Assembly: GCA_964654945.1 (NCBI GenBank)
Contig: CAZZLN010000074.1
Location: 1-6,168, forward strand
Source of the DNA: HGM11788 sp964654945
GTDB taxonomy: Bacteria; Bacillota; Clostridia; Lachnospirales; CAG-274
Reading direction: 5' to 3'
DNA length: 6,168 nt
Position 1 is the first letter of the stretch. Each line of letters opens with the position of its first letter. Both the position numbers and the translations under genes were made by a program. The notes under the pieces were generated by a model. It was not told the DNA's origin. It worked only from the letters and a program-made list of their open reading frames with translations, and did not search any database. This document shows positions 6,064-6,168 of this stretch, piece after piece.

Positions 6064-6168
6064 GTATAATTTTCAATAGGGATAATTTTTAAAATAAGTG
6101 AGAGCTAAACGAATAATTTTTAATTATTGATTTTCTTCAACAACGCATTTATATTCCTAAAGGAAATA
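6064..6168. other. AT-rich intergenic end, no gene seen
   Basis: No open reading frame of note appears on either strand. There is an AT-only hairpin, AATAATT (6112-6118) with AATTATT (6122-6128). At the very end is a short inverted repeat TTCC/GGAA (6154-6165). Neither has the form of a convincing terminator. The neighbouring gene lies outside the window. Confidence 0.4.

Noticed and set aside
6112..6128. Terminator at the right end
   Set aside because: The hairpin is entirely A/T with a 7-bp stem and lacks a GC stem and a proper U-tract, as expected by chance in such AT-rich DNA.

Overview
The window comes from an AT-rich, low-GC Gram-positive genome, most likely a gut-type Clostridia (Lachnospiraceae or Ruminococcaceae-like). 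This inference rests on strong AGGAGG ribosome sites, consensus sigma-A promoters, and the overall style of the proteins. No rRNA, tRNA, transposase or complete mobile element is visible. The genus cannot be fixed from the sequence alone.

Layout. Positions 1-389 hold no convincing gene. The left edge carries two identical 34-bp copies of a palindromic repeat (1-34 and 68-101), then three back-to-back hairpins (101-151), then a stretch with only very short ORFs. A good extended -10 promoter (305-333) then drives a single plus-strand gene (390-1637). It encodes a multi-pass membrane acyltransferase of the Acyl_transf_3 type, probably an O-acyltransferase acting on a cell-surface glycan. That gene converges on a minus-strand cluster, with a candidate terminator between them.

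The minus-strand cluster reads from right to left: a TetR-family regulator (5993-5376), then two ABC half-transporters (5226-3457 and 3453-1723). The two transporter genes are separated by 3 nt, and the second gene's ribosome site lies inside the last codons of the first. They almost certainly form a heterodimeric exporter-fold ABC transporter. Both nucleotide-binding domains look catalytically complete.

Regulation is unusually legible. The tetR gene has a textbook promoter (TTGACA, 17 bp, TATAAT). A 28-bp imperfect palindrome sits over its -10 and start site, which implies autorepression. Between tetR and the ABC genes there is a probable intrinsic terminator, followed by a perfect 9-4-9 palindrome (5307-5328) that has the flavour of a DtxR/IdeR metal-regulator box. 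The ABC pair also shows sequence traits (an ATAFADP D-loop in one subunit, ATASLDVENE in the other) that recall, from memory, the YbtPQ/IrtAB class of exporter-fold siderophore importers. The most interesting hypothesis is therefore that the pair is metal (iron) responsive and handles a metallophore, rather than being a generic drug pump. This remains an inference. A multidrug or peptide exporter under TetR control is the main alternative.
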